DNA of 64,000 nt, from assembly GCA_030278955.1 (NCBI GenBank), contig JAOANR010000003.1:27605227-27669226 (forward strand), written 5' to 3'. Below, piece after piece: positions 47,405-59,330 of the stretch; position 1 is the first letter of the stretch; every line of letters starts with the position of its first letter. The notes beneath the pieces were generated by a model that was not told the origin of the DNA, ran no database searches, and saw only the letters and a list, made by a program, of their open reading frames with translations. The translations under genes were made by a program, and so were the position numbers. The stretch is from Hygrophila difformis (Eukaryota; Streptophyta; Magnoliopsida; Lamiales; Acanthaceae).

Positions 47405-50400
47405 CAAGGAGCATGACTTGTGCATTCTTCAAGCGTAGAACTTCTTCAAGAATCATCCATTTATTGGTCCGATGCTCGCTCCGTCGTTATCAATCATCAT
47501 GTAGGCTCCGTTTGTGAAGACTTCCGTAATGACATATGGTCCATCCCATTTGGAGGTGAACTTGTTCCCACTGCGGTAGTTGATTACAATGGGTCTTCGT
47601 ATGGCAAGGACGAGATCTCCGACTTGGAACGAGCGTGCCTTGACTTTCTTGTTGTAGAACTTGGATAGGCGGGCTTGATAGCATTCCAATCTTTGTTGTG
47701 CTTCGAGCCTCCTTTCATCAAGGGCTTCCAATTCTTCCAAACGCACCCGGGCGTTGTCTTCTTCAGTGAGCCCTTCCCGGATGGCGACTCATAGCGAGGT
47801 GATTTGCGTTTCTAATGGCAACACGGCTTCCACTCAATAGACCAACGAGTATGGCGTTGCCTTGGCGGGTGTGCGAAAGGTTGTCCGATATGCCCATAGA
47901 GCTTCATTGATTCTTTCATGCCAGTCTCGTTTTGACTTGGAGACAACTTTCTTCAACAATCCGCATAAGGTTTTGTTGAAGGCCTCCGCCAGTCCATTTG
48001 TTGGCGGGTAATATGCAGAGCTCTTTCGTTGGGTAAATCCAAACTTCTCACACAACTTGGTGATGGTGCTAATGACAAACGATCGCTCGTTGTCTGTCAT
48101 GATGTAACGCGGGACGCCATAACGGTAGATGATGTTGACTCGGATGAAACTCGCAACATGTTCCCCTTTGACTTCTCTAAAGGGTGCAGTTTCAGCCCAC
48201 TTGGAGAAATAATCCGTAGCAACAAGGATGTAGCCATGCCTCCCGGAAGACTTTGGCAGTGGTCCAACGATGTCCATGCCCCATGCGTCGAACGACCATG
48301 ATGCTACAGTTGGATGTAATGGCTCAGGAGGGTGGTGGATGAAGTTGGAGTGAAATTGGCAGGCTTGGCATTTTCGAGCAAACTCCACGCAATCTCTAAC
48401 CATCATCGGCCTGTAATATCCCATCCTCTTGATGCGAAAATGCAACTTCGGCCCCAATTGATGTGCCCCGCAAATTCCAGCGTGTACTTCTTCCATTGCT
48501 TGAGCAGCCTCAACGGAGCCCAAACAACACAAAAGCAGTCCTTCAAACGACCTTCAGTATAGGGTGCCGTTGAAGTCGAAGAATCGAGCAGCATGTCTTC
48601 GGATATCGATCCTCCTTCTTGGATCTTCAGGTAATTTCTGATGCTGCACATAGTCCACCAAAGGTTGTCTCCAATCTTCTTCTTCATTGATTTCAAACAC
48701 TTCAACGACTGTGTTCTCCTTGAACTCGTCATCGTCCTCAAAAACTAGAGGCATCACCCATCCCTTAGTAAATGTGATACTCATCTTGTCTTCTGGAGAG
48801 GTAAGTGTTGATGCCAGCTTTGCAAGTGAGTCAGCTTGTCGATTTTGGCTTCTTGGGACATGTTCGATAGTCACATTATGGAGATATGCCATCAATCTAC
48901 GCGCGTACTTATAATATGGTATCAGGTCCGATTTCTTGACTTCATATTCGCCAAGTTGCTGGTTGACTATTAACTTGGAGTCGCCGTAGACTTGAAGATG
49001 TAACTACTTGGCGTCGACTGCCATTTCGAGTCCCAAGATCAATGCTTGATATTCAGCAACGTTGTTGGAGCAATTACTTGTGAGAGTGACTGAATGCGGT
49101 AGGATCTCCCCTGTCGGAGTGATGAACATGATTCCTACCCCAGCTCCCTCTCTGTGGGCAGCTCCATCAAAGTACATTTTCCACGGTTGCCTTGCTTCAG
49201 TTAGCATCACGTCTTCGTCCGGAAGGTCGTCAGAAAGATCCCATTCGGCAGGTATCGGATGATCCGATAGGAAGTCAGCCAAGGCTTGTCCCTTGATGGC
49301 CTTTTGTGGCATGTATACGATCTCGAACTGTTGGAATAACAAGTACCATCGTGAGAGTCTTTCAGAGAATGCCAATTGTGACAACACGTGTTTAAGGGGA
49401 TTTGCTTTAGATACGAGATGTACCGTGTGAGCTTGGAAGTAATGCTTTAACTTATGAATGGCGAAGACCAAAGCTAGACAAAGCGTTTCAATTGGGTGGA
49501 ACTTGAGCTCGTTCGGAGTCATCATCCGACTCAGATAGTATAGTGCGTTTTCCTTGCCCCCATCGTTTTCTTGAGCCAACAACGTGCCAACGGAGTTTTC
49601 TTAGGCAGCTACGTACAGGATCAATGGTCGTCCAATCACTGGAGCAGCTAGCACTGGCGGCTTCATCAGGTATGCCTTGATGTTGTTGAAGGCTTTCTTG
49701 CAGGAGTCATCCCACTCGAATGGAATACCTTTCTTCATGAGCTTACTGAACGATTGGCATCTTCCAGCAAGATTGGAAATTAACCTCCGGATATATGCGA
49801 GCTTGCCTTGAAGGCTCTTCAACTCATGGATATCCCGTGGCTTCGGCATCCTCAAGCTTGCGTGGATTTTGGCTTGCTCGATTTCAATGTCGTGATTTCG
49901 TACAACAAAGCCGAGGAATTTTCCAGAGGACACGCCAAACGCGCACTTTAACAGATTCATCTTCAGTTGATGCTCGCAAAGGCGTTCGGACACGGTCCTC
50001 AAGTCTTGAAGGTGATCGACTCGTTCCTTTGTCTTTACTACGAGATCATCGACGTAGCATTCAACAAGGTTATGCAGCATGTCGTCAAAGATCTTTTGCA
50101 TGGCACGTTGAAACGTTGCCCCCGCATTCTTCAGGCCAAAGGGTATAACTTTTTAACAGTATATGCCTTTAGGAGTCCGGAATCCAGTCATTTCTTCATC
50201 TTCAGGCGCCATCTTTATTTGATTGTAACCGGAAGGCCCATCCATAAACGATAATGCTCCTTGTCTCCTGGTGGCATCAATCATCAACTCGGTGATCGGC
50301 AACGGGAACTCATCTTTTGGGCAAGCCTCGTTCAGATCACGAAAGTCCACACAGACTCGGATTTGTCCGTTATTCTTTCTCACCGGGACGATGCTTGAGA

Positions 50401-51364
50401 TCCAAGTGGGATACTGCACTTCACGAATGAAGCCAACGTCAATCAGCTTGTTCACCTCAGCTTCAATTTGTGGCAGAAGTTCAGGCCGGAACCGACATTG
50501 TACTTGCTTTACGGGTCGTGCATCTTTCTTCACTGCAAGACGGTGGACGGCTATCTTGGGGTCCAGACCGGGCATTTCCTTGTAGGACCATGCAAAGACA
50601 TCTCTGAACACTTGGAGTAGTGCCACGTACCTTTTCGCTTCATCTACGGTCAGTAGGGCACTGATAAACGTTGGGCGAGGATCTTTTTCATCACCTAAGT
50701 TCACCTCACGCAGTTCATCCACCGTGACCTTGATTTCTTCTTCAAGTTGCATTTGTGCTGCGTTAGCATCCTCCTCATTTGACTCGTCATGTCCAACAGT
50801 GATATGATTGATGGATTCAACTCCGTGAGCTTGGTCATCTTCGTCATGCTTTGTGAAGATGATGGTCCGCTTCTTGAGCTTCAGCCATTCGTCGGGTGAG
50901 ACAGTCCACTCAACTTGTCGTTTCATGCGAGAAGGCACTATGCTCCTCACATTGTTGCCGTAATTAGGGTCGTCCAATATCCCTTGTTTCACCGGAGACC
51001 GCTCTTTGCTAGCCGATGCTTTACTTTTCAATTAGCGTTTTGTAGCACCTAGCCTTTTGAAGACGTATTTTGTAGAGGCTTCTTTGGCAACAGCCGCGAG
51101 CCTATTGAAAACAGTTGGCTTCACTTCTTTGTTTTCTCCAAGCCGGTGGAAGACGGATTCTTTGTGTTCGATTGTCTCTGCTGACCCAAGCCTAGACGGA
51201 TTCTTTGTGTTCGGTTGTCTCCGCTGACCCAAGCCTATCGCAGACACTCCGCTTTTGCTCTTCTTTCGACGGGCTACCGATACGATCAAACACCGACTTT
51301 CGTCTTTGCTGGTCCTTTGACTCTTAAATCCAATTTCATCTTTTTTTTTTCCCACTAATCTCAA
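47405..51364 (-). pseudogene. pol: Tat-lineage pol: RT, two RNase H domains, integrase
   Basis: One frame runs from 51364 down to about 47420, broken by in-frame stops at 51032, 50153, 49601, 49002, 48552, 47834 and one near 47785, with no frameshift seen. The N-terminal part has repeated FxRLG motifs (VFHRLG, VFNRLA, VFKRLG). RT follows (VCVDFRDLNEACPKD; YVDDLVV near 50060), then RNase H (about 49600-49250) and a second, archaeal-type RNase H (WKMYFDGAAHREGAG, about 49180-48880), the mark of Tat elements. Integrase has a zinc-binding region (CQACQ near 48360), a core (WGMDIVGPLP near 48270) and a GPY-type tail (WDGPY near 47530). Gag and protease are missing; sequence is lost or replaced beyond about 51350. 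Most stops fit C-to-T change of CAA, CAG or CGA codons. Confidence 0.92.
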
Positions 51365-52960
51365 AATCAGTGTCCTAATCCACCATGTTGACCCGACCCT
51401 TTATTCGGAACTAGGTTAGAGACCCGATTCTGATCACAATCTGCTTCTTCCTCAACCTTCTTCCAGATTGAATCAAGAGCCTCTATTTCGCAGGCCATTC
51501 CCACCATCACAGACTGGATCAACAGCCTCCATTTTGCAACCCTTCTCCTCCGCTATACTGTATATATACCAAAAAGTTTAAATACTTGAACCATTCTCAG
51601 TTTCAAAACTTAAACTTGCGCAACATTCTTCGGCCTCGCTCACTGTTCGAGCGTCCTCTCCAAACACCTTCATCACCACCCAAACGACGATATCACACCT
51701 TCCCTATGCTAACGGCGTCCGATTTCCGGCCTACAAGCAGCACTTCGCTACCCACGGTGCACGTCTGCACACCTCATCGTCAAGAAACCTCACTGGGTGA
51801 AGTCGCACAGCGTATGTAATTGGTAATCTGTTTCTCTCGCGATCTATTCATAGAATCTTTGTTCAATTTCTGTGTCTGTTCTGCTCTCCATGTTTGCTTT
51901 TTGGCTCTATGCACAATTTCTGTGTGGTGGGCAAATTATATGCAAATTTGTTTTTGTTATGCTCTATGTTCCATGGGCAATTACAGACAATCATTGTTAA
52001 ATTTCTCTGTCTGTTCAATTTTTTGTTTCATATGCTCTGTGTTCTGTGCATAGATACCAGGAACGGGGAACGGCCCGGCGATCTCCGGACCGGAACGTTT
52101 GTTCCGGATCACGGGGCGATCGCGCACCAAATCTCCGGGGAACGCACACCGGTTTTCCGGCGAGGGAACGGAGAACAGGTAATACCGGCGGACAGCGAAG
52201 AGCGGCGAACGACGAAGAGGAGCGGCGGCAACGGCAAAGATAGGTCACAACTTACAATTATAAGGATTTAGGCGGGGAAATAGGTCACAGTTCACAATTC
52301 CGGCGACAAACGAGGGAGAGCGGGAGAGGGAGAGGCTTCTGGGGAAGATGAATTTTTGGAAGGAGTGCATACGACTGTATCTTCAATTGGAATTTGGGAA
52401 CAATAAACGACTGTAAATTGAAGAAGAGCAGTAAAAACATTCAATATTTTATTGGGATTTGAGAAGCCAGATATCAATATTTAATTTGGAGAGAAACTGA
52501 GATATTTAATTTTACATTTTAAATGCAATATCTTAATCGGTATCTTAAATGCAGTATAAATAGAAAACATCAGTAAATTTTCCTTATGTTTTTCTTTCAA
52601 TAAAATTTAATTAAAACTTTTTATTAATTAAATATATTTTAATATTTAGAAAAATTCATGGTATACATCGTTCCCGATTCACCTACACTAACGTTCCGCG
52701 TTTCCGTTCTCGTTCCCCGTTTCGAATCGAATCCCGTCCCATGTAACTATGGTTCTGTGTTTTGTTATTTTGGATTGAATGGGGAAGAAAGGTTGCGAGC
52801 GAGTTTAGGAAGAAGCAAATTGGGGATCAGGGAATCTGGGTTCAAACCCTAGATTCGGATAAACAGGGTTGGGTGAGGTCAACTTGGCGGATTAGGACAC
52901 TGACTTTGCTGCTGAGATGTCTAATATTTGTGATTAGAGAAAAAGGATAGAAATTGAATT
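51345..52960. other. Inverted-repeat-bounded segment, possibly a transposon with captured DNA
   Basis: About 51350-51500 and 52775-52930 are imperfect inverted copies (shared blocks include GGATTAGGACACTGA and GATTGAAT..GGAAGAA). Between them are a TATA-like TGTATATATACC (about 51558), a possible short exon (51586-51815) ending at GTATGT, an acceptor-like TGTGCATAG (52045-52053), and a GC-rich stretch (52055-52240). A smaller inverted pair, GGAACGGGGAACG near 52060 and CGTTCCCCGTTTCG near 52715, lies inside. No protein was recognised. A Pack-MULE-like element or an inverted duplication are both possible. Confidence 0.4.
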
Positions 52961-53140
52961 TAATTAGGTAAGATGGAGGACTATATATAGGACAAAAAAA
53001 AAATTAGTAGAGGATGAATTTGGCAAAATGAAAAACAAAAGGTACATTTTAGGCCTTTTTACCGTCTTAATTAATAGAGTTTTTAAGTTACAGTTAGATT
53101 AGTTTTCCTGATTTATCTCAAAAGTAATCATTATATTCTT
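52961..53140. other. Unassigned AT-rich spacer
   Basis: No coding or structural signal seen. Confidence 0.5.
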
Positions 53141-53199
53141 ACTTTTTGGCTGCTCAAGACATCCCGAGAAATTGCGAATTTCTGATTTCCCACCATGTT

Positions 53200-54490
53200 A
53201 TTTTATGGAAAAATGTATTCAAAAGTCCTTTTTCTTTTCAAATTGGCCTAAATAGTCCTTTTTGTATTTTTAGACTCAATTGGTCGGAAAAATGTGCTCA
53301 AATGTCCTTTTTCTTTTCAAATTGGCCCAAATAGTCCTTTTTGTATTGTTAACCTCAATTGGTCCTTTACGTTTACTAATAAAATTCAATTTGATCCTTT
53401 TTCTCTATAATCCTATATTTAACAGATAATATAATAATTAAATTTCTTAATTACATAAACCATATCTAAAATTGGGTTGGCCCAAACCAATACCAAAACC
53501 GACCCATGCCCTAAATCTGAATCTGTTGTGTCATTGTTCATCTAATCTAAAGCTGCCCAAAAGAGGCTCTCCACGCAGAACTCAAATACTTATGGCTTTG
53601 TCTGAATCTCTGTGGCTGGAAATGCCCTATTCACAGGAACCCCACTATTGTAATTCCCATGGAATGGATCCTCCTCCGTCCTCACTACAAATTATTTGAT
53701 TTTTTTTCCCCACTGTCAACTTCAATTCCCCTAGTTTTCCCCCAAAAATCTAATCTAATCTTGATTATTGCTCAAGCTCAACTCACACTACTTTTCTGCT
53801 CCATTTCCCATTTATTGTGTCCATCCATGGAGGGCAATTTTCCAAACCCATTTCAAGAAAATCAGTTTCCGGGAAGGAAAGGGAGAAATTGAAGAAAAAG
53901 CTAATTTCTCAAACCCACATCCTTTTCTTCCTCCAAATTTTAATTTGTCAGGTGTTCATGTATTGGGCCAGTCATCGGATGGGATTATTGTGACAGAGGC
54001 AGACTTCCAGGCTCTCTAGGCTTTGAAGCACGACTTGGTGGACCCAAAAGGGTTTCTTAAAACCTGGAATAATTCCGGGTTTGGAGCGCAGGTGGATGGG
54101 AAGGGATAAAATGCACCAAGGGACAAGTGATTGTATCTTCTATGGAGAGGTCTGGGTGGAAACTGGAAAGAACAGATTAGATCGACAATGACAGAACAGA
54201 TTTACGTATGGGTCTGATTTAGGTTTTGGTATTGGGTTGGGTCAACCCGATTTTAGATGTGGTTTACCGATTTTAGATGTGGTTTATGTAATTAAGAAAC
54301 TTAATTATTATATTATCTGTTAAATATATGATTATGGAGAAAAAGGATCAAATTCAATTTTATTAATAAACTTAGAGGACCAATTGAGGCTACTCAAAAG
54401 TCCTTTTTCTTTTCAAATTGGCCCAAATAGTCCTTTTTATATTTTTAGCCTCAATTGGTCCTCTAAGTTTATTAATAAAATTCAATTTGA
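53200..54490. mobile_element. Foldback/Pack-MULE-like element with captured receptor-kinase fragment
   Basis: About 53340-53480 and 54210-54392 are long inverted repeats (shared stretches include ATTAAATTTCTTAATTACATAAACCA and AATTCAATTTGATCC on one side and their complements on the other). At the right end a 44-bp arm (54348-54391) is inverted again at 54447-54490 with one mismatch. Direct copies of AAAAGTCCTTTTTCTTTTCA lie at the left end. The unique centre (53490-54190) is gene-like. Exact ends and target duplication were not found, so the family is uncertain. Confidence 0.55.
53827..54165 (+). pseudogene. LRR receptor-like kinase N-terminal fragment
   Basis: Translated 53930-54110 gives DGIIVTEADFQAL, a stop (TAG at 54017), then ALKHDLVDPKGFLKTWNNSG and, further on, KCTKGQVIV in shifted frames. 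This matches the start of the extracellular domain (LRRNT region) of plant receptor kinases of the IMK/MRLK type. Signal-like and leader sequence may lie upstream, but no LRR, membrane or kinase domain follows. It sits between the inverted arms of the surrounding element and is a captured, broken fragment. Confidence 0.6.
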
Positions 54491-54548
54491 ATGCTACTGG
54501 TTTGCTTTTACCCCTAGGGCAGTGATCCATTTCCCATGATTGTAGGAT

Positions 54549-54704
54549 TCACATCAGTTCATCAACCTGCAATTTATCAAAGTCTTTGTATAGTTCAAGT
54601 GCAGCCACTTTTGCATTGAACCTTTCCGGAAGCGTCCCAATGATTTTACCTACAATATCCTGCTGAGAGTACACTTTGCCAAGCTGAAGAGCTTGGTTGG
54701 TTAG
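54549..54704 (-). pseudogene. Copia-type gag (UBN2-like) fragment
   Basis: The minus strand encodes NQALQLGKVYSQQDIVGKII then LPERFNAKVAALELYKDFD up to a TGA at 54549. This is the style of Gag-pre-integrase/UBN2 Gag from copia elements and their relatives. About 50 residues remain. The Tekay-C 5' LTR begins at 54705 and cuts it off. Confidence 0.65.
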
Positions 54705-57286
54705 TGTAATACCCGAGAAATTTGCAACATAAAACAAAAAATTAAATAAATAAACAATAAATAAAATAAATACAATAAATAAATAAATTCAGCAAATAAA
54801 TAAATAAAGATAAGGAAATGAGAAATGGGATTTAACTTAAAAGGGAATTAAAGGAATTTAATTAAATAAAAAGAATTAAATAAAGATAAATAAATTGTAC
54901 ACCGAAACCCGACACCAATGAACTCGAGAATTCGAGTCCAAACATGCATTTAGACCCGAGTAAAAATTTAGAGAGGAAATAGGAACCCGAAGATACCCCG
55001 GGAATCGGAATCCGGGAGCATAGAGGGATAGAAGTCCGAAAGAGAGGAGGAAAGGTACGACGGATCGCACGACCCACCCGGACCGAAGTACAGGCGAGTG
55101 CCGCGCGGTGGCCGCGCGGTAAAGAGGGAAAAGCCGCGCCACGACCGCGCCAACGGACAGATTCGCCGGTTGCGAGATTCACTCGCCCGAATCCGGATTT
55201 TCCGACTTCGGTTGAACACCTTTCGGCTCAAGACTCCCCAAGGCCGACCTTGGACGTCCCTAGGTCATGTTTACCTATAAATAAGACCTCTTGGAAGCCC
55301 CGAACACTTTTCCAAAACCCTACGATACTCTCTATACACAAAACCCTAGATCCGGAAGTCATCGGAGGCACCAAAACCGAGCGAGGACTGCCGTGGACGA
55401 ATTTGAGAGATCTCCAACGTCATGGTAAGTCTGATCCGTTCATCCATCTCGTTGTTAACTCAAAAACGAAGCCCTAATTCTCTTCTTTTTCCTTCTACAC
55501 CCCGAATCGGATCTAGAACGAAGAACCCGACGAACGGAGAGGATAAACGGTGGACTGGAAGCCACGCCTCCGAAATCGACGATCCCAGACGTCTACGAAT
55601 CAGTAAGTTGACACTTACATGGTTTTGGGAGTAATTAAAACACGTAAAACTAAAAGCTTAATCGAAACTTTCGTAAATCTGTCAACATACGATTTCTACC
55701 GGCGCAACAAATTTGTCTAATTTTTCCGAACCTTTAAAAGTCTTCAAACGGAAAAGCTTAAAACATGAAAAACGTTTCTAAGGCTTAGATCTATCACCTG
55801 TAAAATTTTCAAAATTTTTCATGATGATTTGATATATGAAATCCACCCGAAACTGAACTGCTTGAAATTGGATCTTGAATTTCTTGACAGAACATAGGTC
55901 AGAACTTGATGACGTTTTTGACTAGGGTTCTAGGCTGATTTAGATCTTTAGCCGAACATGAAAGTTGTAGAAAAATGTCTTAAGAAGGTCTCTGTAAAAT
56001 TTCGTCAAGTGTGGAGTTGATTTGCTATGGTAGATCTTGAAAATCTTGAACTGCTGTACACGAAATTTGGACAGATTAATGATATGACAAAAATTGATGT
56101 TTTTGACCTGTTTCGGTATCTCGGATTGAAAACGTTAAAACATGAAAGTTGTTCATCTCGATGATTCCGAGTCAGTGGTAAATTTTCAGAATTTTTGAAC
56201 TTAAATCGGATTTTAGATTAATTTTAGAGTAAACTGTGGTTGACCGAGTCAAATCTTGAAATCTTGTCGAAACGGTGAAACTAGCCTTTAAGGTTTAAAC
56301 GAGTAGAAGACTCCTTGAAATAAATACTTGAAATCTGGAATTTAGGAAATCCCCTTTAGAAATTTGATCTTTTAAAATTAGGGGGTGAGTGCTCTGCAGG
56401 GTGCCCTCCTAACGATTCACTTCGTGCCTTTACGGACGATGGTGACCCGCGCGAATTTTTGAGATATATTGCCAAAACGGCATGAGATACATGGCCTACA
56501 CTCTTGTGAATATCCACATGGGTTTCCCGAGGCTCCGGAGTGGTACTGGGTATGGCAGATACGGCTGCGGCCGCCGGTTTCCGGCTAAACTTGTTGATAT
56601 CACGATGCAATCGTGAAATACTTGAAATACTAAATCTTGGGTGTAATGGGGATAGTTAAATGTTTAATTATTGTCCTTTTAAATTATTAAATGCTTTATT
56701 TCAATTAATTATGGCTTTTATTTAAATTATGCTAAATGTACTATTGGTTAGTGCCATGATTTAATTATGCGAATTAGTTATATTATTAAATTGAATTATT
56801 TATGATTACTATCATGCTTTTATGTAATTATTAAGTTAATGGCTTTTAAACCCTACGATCATGCATGGGTTAACTTACTCAGCAAGTTGTGCTGACCAAA
56901 CCATTTATTTTTCCTTTTCCCTTACAGAGTATGTGGAACAGACATGAGCACGTTCATGCATGGGGGGACTTATATTTTGCGAAACTTTATTATGAAATTC
57001 TTGCACTAGACTATAGAATAAACAGGCATGTTTAACCCGTGTTTTGACCATGTCGGTCTTATTTACATTTCCGCTGCAATATTATACTTAAATATTATTT
57101 CCGCTGCATTATGATATTATTATTTTCGAGACTATATTGTATGGGCTGTTTGCAAATGTTTTAAATATCTTTAATTACTGAAATACCTAGCCTTGCATCT
57201 CTTTAGTAAGCCGGAGAAACCGTGTCTTACTAGGGAGGTGTGGCGGTGACATCCCGACCTGGGTGACCAAAAACCGGGGTGTTACA
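54705..57286 (+). repeat. Tekay-C 5' LTR (2582 bp)
   Basis: TGTAATACCCGAG to GGTGTTACA. TATAAATA at 55276-55283; GC-rich block 55070-55160. In the array region of other LTRs it has instead single hairpins such as TCACGAT-GCA-ATCGTGA near 56602. Near the end TAGTAAG (57204-57210) pairs with CTTACTA (57226-57232). Confidence 0.93.
55425..56927 (+). other. Predicted LTR intron, Tekay-C 5' LTR
   Basis: Donor 1 GTAAGT at 55425, donor 2 at 55603, CTGAC at 56892-56896, acceptor CCCTTACAG ending at 56927. Confidence 0.55.
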
Positions 57287-57289
57287 AGT

Positions 57290-57302
57290 TGGTATCAGAG
57301 CC
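57290..57302 (+). other. PBS, initiator tRNA-Met (Tekay-C)
   Basis: TGGTATCAGAGCC three bases after the LTR end. Confidence 0.9.
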
Positions 57303-57502
57303 CGGCTATTTTTAAACAATTATTTTTAAACCATTCTTATTTTTAACCTACTATTAATATTTTGGTTATTATTTTAAATTTTAAAGTATTATTTCCATGG
57401 AAAAATTTTTATTCTTAAAACCCATGGAAAAAATATATATAGTGCATTAAATTATTTTTGGGGGAAAATTATCATTTGCATTGCATATTGCATCTCTTTT
57501 AT

Positions 57503-57630
57503 GAACTTAGAATCTTGGCGAATTTTAACTTAGAATCTTGGTGAATTTTAACTTAGAATCTTGGCAAATTTCAACTTAGAATCTTGGCGAAGTTAACCTA
57601 GAATCTTGGCGAATATTAACTTAGATCTTT
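57503..57630 (+). repeat. Minisatellite in the Tekay-C leader
   Basis: Five copies of a 23-24 bp unit AACTTAGAATCTTGGCGAATTTT (starts 57503, 57527, 57550, 57573, 57595), then a partial one merging into AACTTAGATCTTTTGCTTGC, which Tekay-B also has. Confidence 0.85.
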
Positions 57631-57642
57631 TGCTTGCGCTAG

Positions 57643-57969
57643 ATGGCTAGTCAAGATATGATGCAATTGATGATCAAAATGATGAACGTTCACCTTGATT
57701 CTCAACAAACCATAGAACAAATGAAACATCGTATGGCTCACTTGGAGGCAAATTTGCACCACATGGGCAACTTAAGAGAGGCGGATCACCACCGCATAAA
57801 CCAACTCGAACGTCAATTCCAAACCCTCACTACGCAAAACCTAATCCTGAAGGAACACATCGATGCTCATGGACAAGACTTGAACACCATCTTTGACGAT
57901 CTACTGCCGCCAAGTTGGAGGAGGAAGACCCGGAGGAGGATCCCGCTACCCCACCGGAGGACGTCTTGA
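57643..57969 (+). CDS. Small coiled-coil-like ORF upstream of gag
   Basis: 108 codons from ATG (MASQDMMQL). The middle is rich in heptad-like Leu/Met/Ile with charged residues (MKHRMAHLEANLHHMG, HRINQLERQF), suggesting a coiled coil; the C-terminus is basic. I do not recognise a family. It lies between the PBS and gag, where some plant Ty3/gypsy elements carry extra open frames. Tekay-B has matching DNA just before this ORF (AACTTAGATCTTTTGCTTGC) but not the ORF. It could be a remnant of an N-terminal Gag extension or chance. Confidence 0.4.
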   Translation: MASQDMMQLMIKMMNVHLDSQQTIEQMKHRMAHLEANLHHMGNLREADHHRINQLERQFQTLTTQNLILKEHIDAHGQDLNTIFDDLLPPSWRRKTRRRIPLPHRRTS

Positions 57970-58290
57970 GACGCTAGGAATTCTATTTATAGTAGATACT
58001 ATTTTGCTAGGAAAATATTTCTACTTTTGTACTAAAATTTCGTTTAAGGAAATAAAATGCCCGATTTATTATAATAAATCGAAAAAAAATAAATAAAATC
58101 TGGACAGATCTGTCCGACAAAAAAAAATCGAAATAAAATAAAATAAATTAAAATAAAACCCAGAAGCGTACGGCGCTTCTTAGTTCGATCGAGCACCACG
58201 TGCGAAATTACAAAACACATACACATTTATAGAAATTGTTTAGGCTATATGTTAACTTCACAAGTCCCAATCCACCCTATTTGTAACAGA
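57970..58290 (+). other. AT-rich leader between small ORF and gag
   Basis: No gene. A perfect 14-bp palindrome GGACAGATCTGTCC lies near 58103, and AGAAGCG/CGCTTCT arms near 58161-58180 form a hairpin. Confidence 0.5.
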
Positions 58291-59324
58291 ATGGCCCCCA
58301 GAGGAAGAGGAAGAACTCAACCCGCTCCCCAAACCACTACTGAACCACCTACCGAAACACCTCCAAATATCACGGAACCGGCTCAACCGGTAGGGGAACA
58401 ACCCCAAGGTGTGCAGACACCCCCGCACCGAACAATGTGGGCGATCGTCTTCGGACGATAGAGGAGGTCTTGATTGCGCTAGGGAACGCGCAAGTCAACC
58501 AGGGCCAAGCTGCGGCGGTACCCCCGCCCCAAGCTCGCCCCAACTATCTGGCAATGGTGAATCCCTACCAACCACCCCACTATGCTGGTGAGGAGGATCC
58601 AGCCAAACTGGAATGGATCCGAACCTTCGACAAGCTGCTAGGAGCAGTCAAATGTCCGGAAGGAGAGAGAGTGCACGTCGCCTCGTACTATTTGGGATGC
58701 GAAGCGGACGACTGGTGGCAGGCAACTCAAGCCAAGCTGACTGAAGATGATGAGCCCTACTCTTGGGCGGAAATGATGGAGCTACTCAGGGATCGATTCT
58801 ATCCCCTGAGTACTAAAGCTGCAATGTACGAAGAATTTCTGTCACTGAAGCAAGGAGGCCAAACCGTACAAGAGTACTACACTCGATTCAAGGAGCTGGT
58901 GAGGTTCGCACCAAGACTCGTACCCACGGATGCGGACAAAGCTCAAAAGTTCGAGATGGGATTGAACCTGTCTGTTCGCGAGGTGATCGCGGGGGTACAC
59001 TACCCCGATTTGCAAGCTGTGTATGACCACGCTGTGGCAGTGGCGTGTGTGCAGCAACTGAAGAGAAGGGTGAGTGGGGAGTCCAGCAGGGGTCCCCAAG
59101 ACAAGAGAAACCGGGACGCGAGAAGCGAGAACAACACGGGAAGGAACGAACAGCGGAGAGGGTCGAATAGGCCACAACAAACCAACAATGGGAGGAGGTT
59201 TAACCAAGAAGAACCGGTACCACCCTGCCCAAGATGTGGAAGACCCCATCTGGCGAGGGGATGCCCTCAACAGGGCGCCTGCTTCCGATGTGGTCAAATG
59301 GGTCACATTCGTCGTGATTGCTGA
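58291..59324 (+). pseudogene. gag: Tekay-C gag (one frameshift, terminal stop)
   Basis: ATG at 58291 (MAPRGRGRTQPAP). The frame shifts once near 58425; Gag continues from about 58437. The core has NPYQPPHYAGEEDP, WIRTFDKLLGAVKCPEGE, YYLGCEADDWW and FYPLSTKAAMYEEF (58550-58850). Zinc knuckles CPRCGRPHLARGC and CFRCGQMGHIRRDC are near 59227-59321. A TGA at 59322 separates it from pol; the equivalent Tekay-B codon is CGG, so the stop is a mutation and gag-pol was one frame. Gag forms the cytoplasmic particle and binds RNA through the knuckles. A long minus-strand open frame (58842-59621) over the same bases is a shadow. Confidence 0.92.
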
Positions 59325-59330
59325 ACGAGG

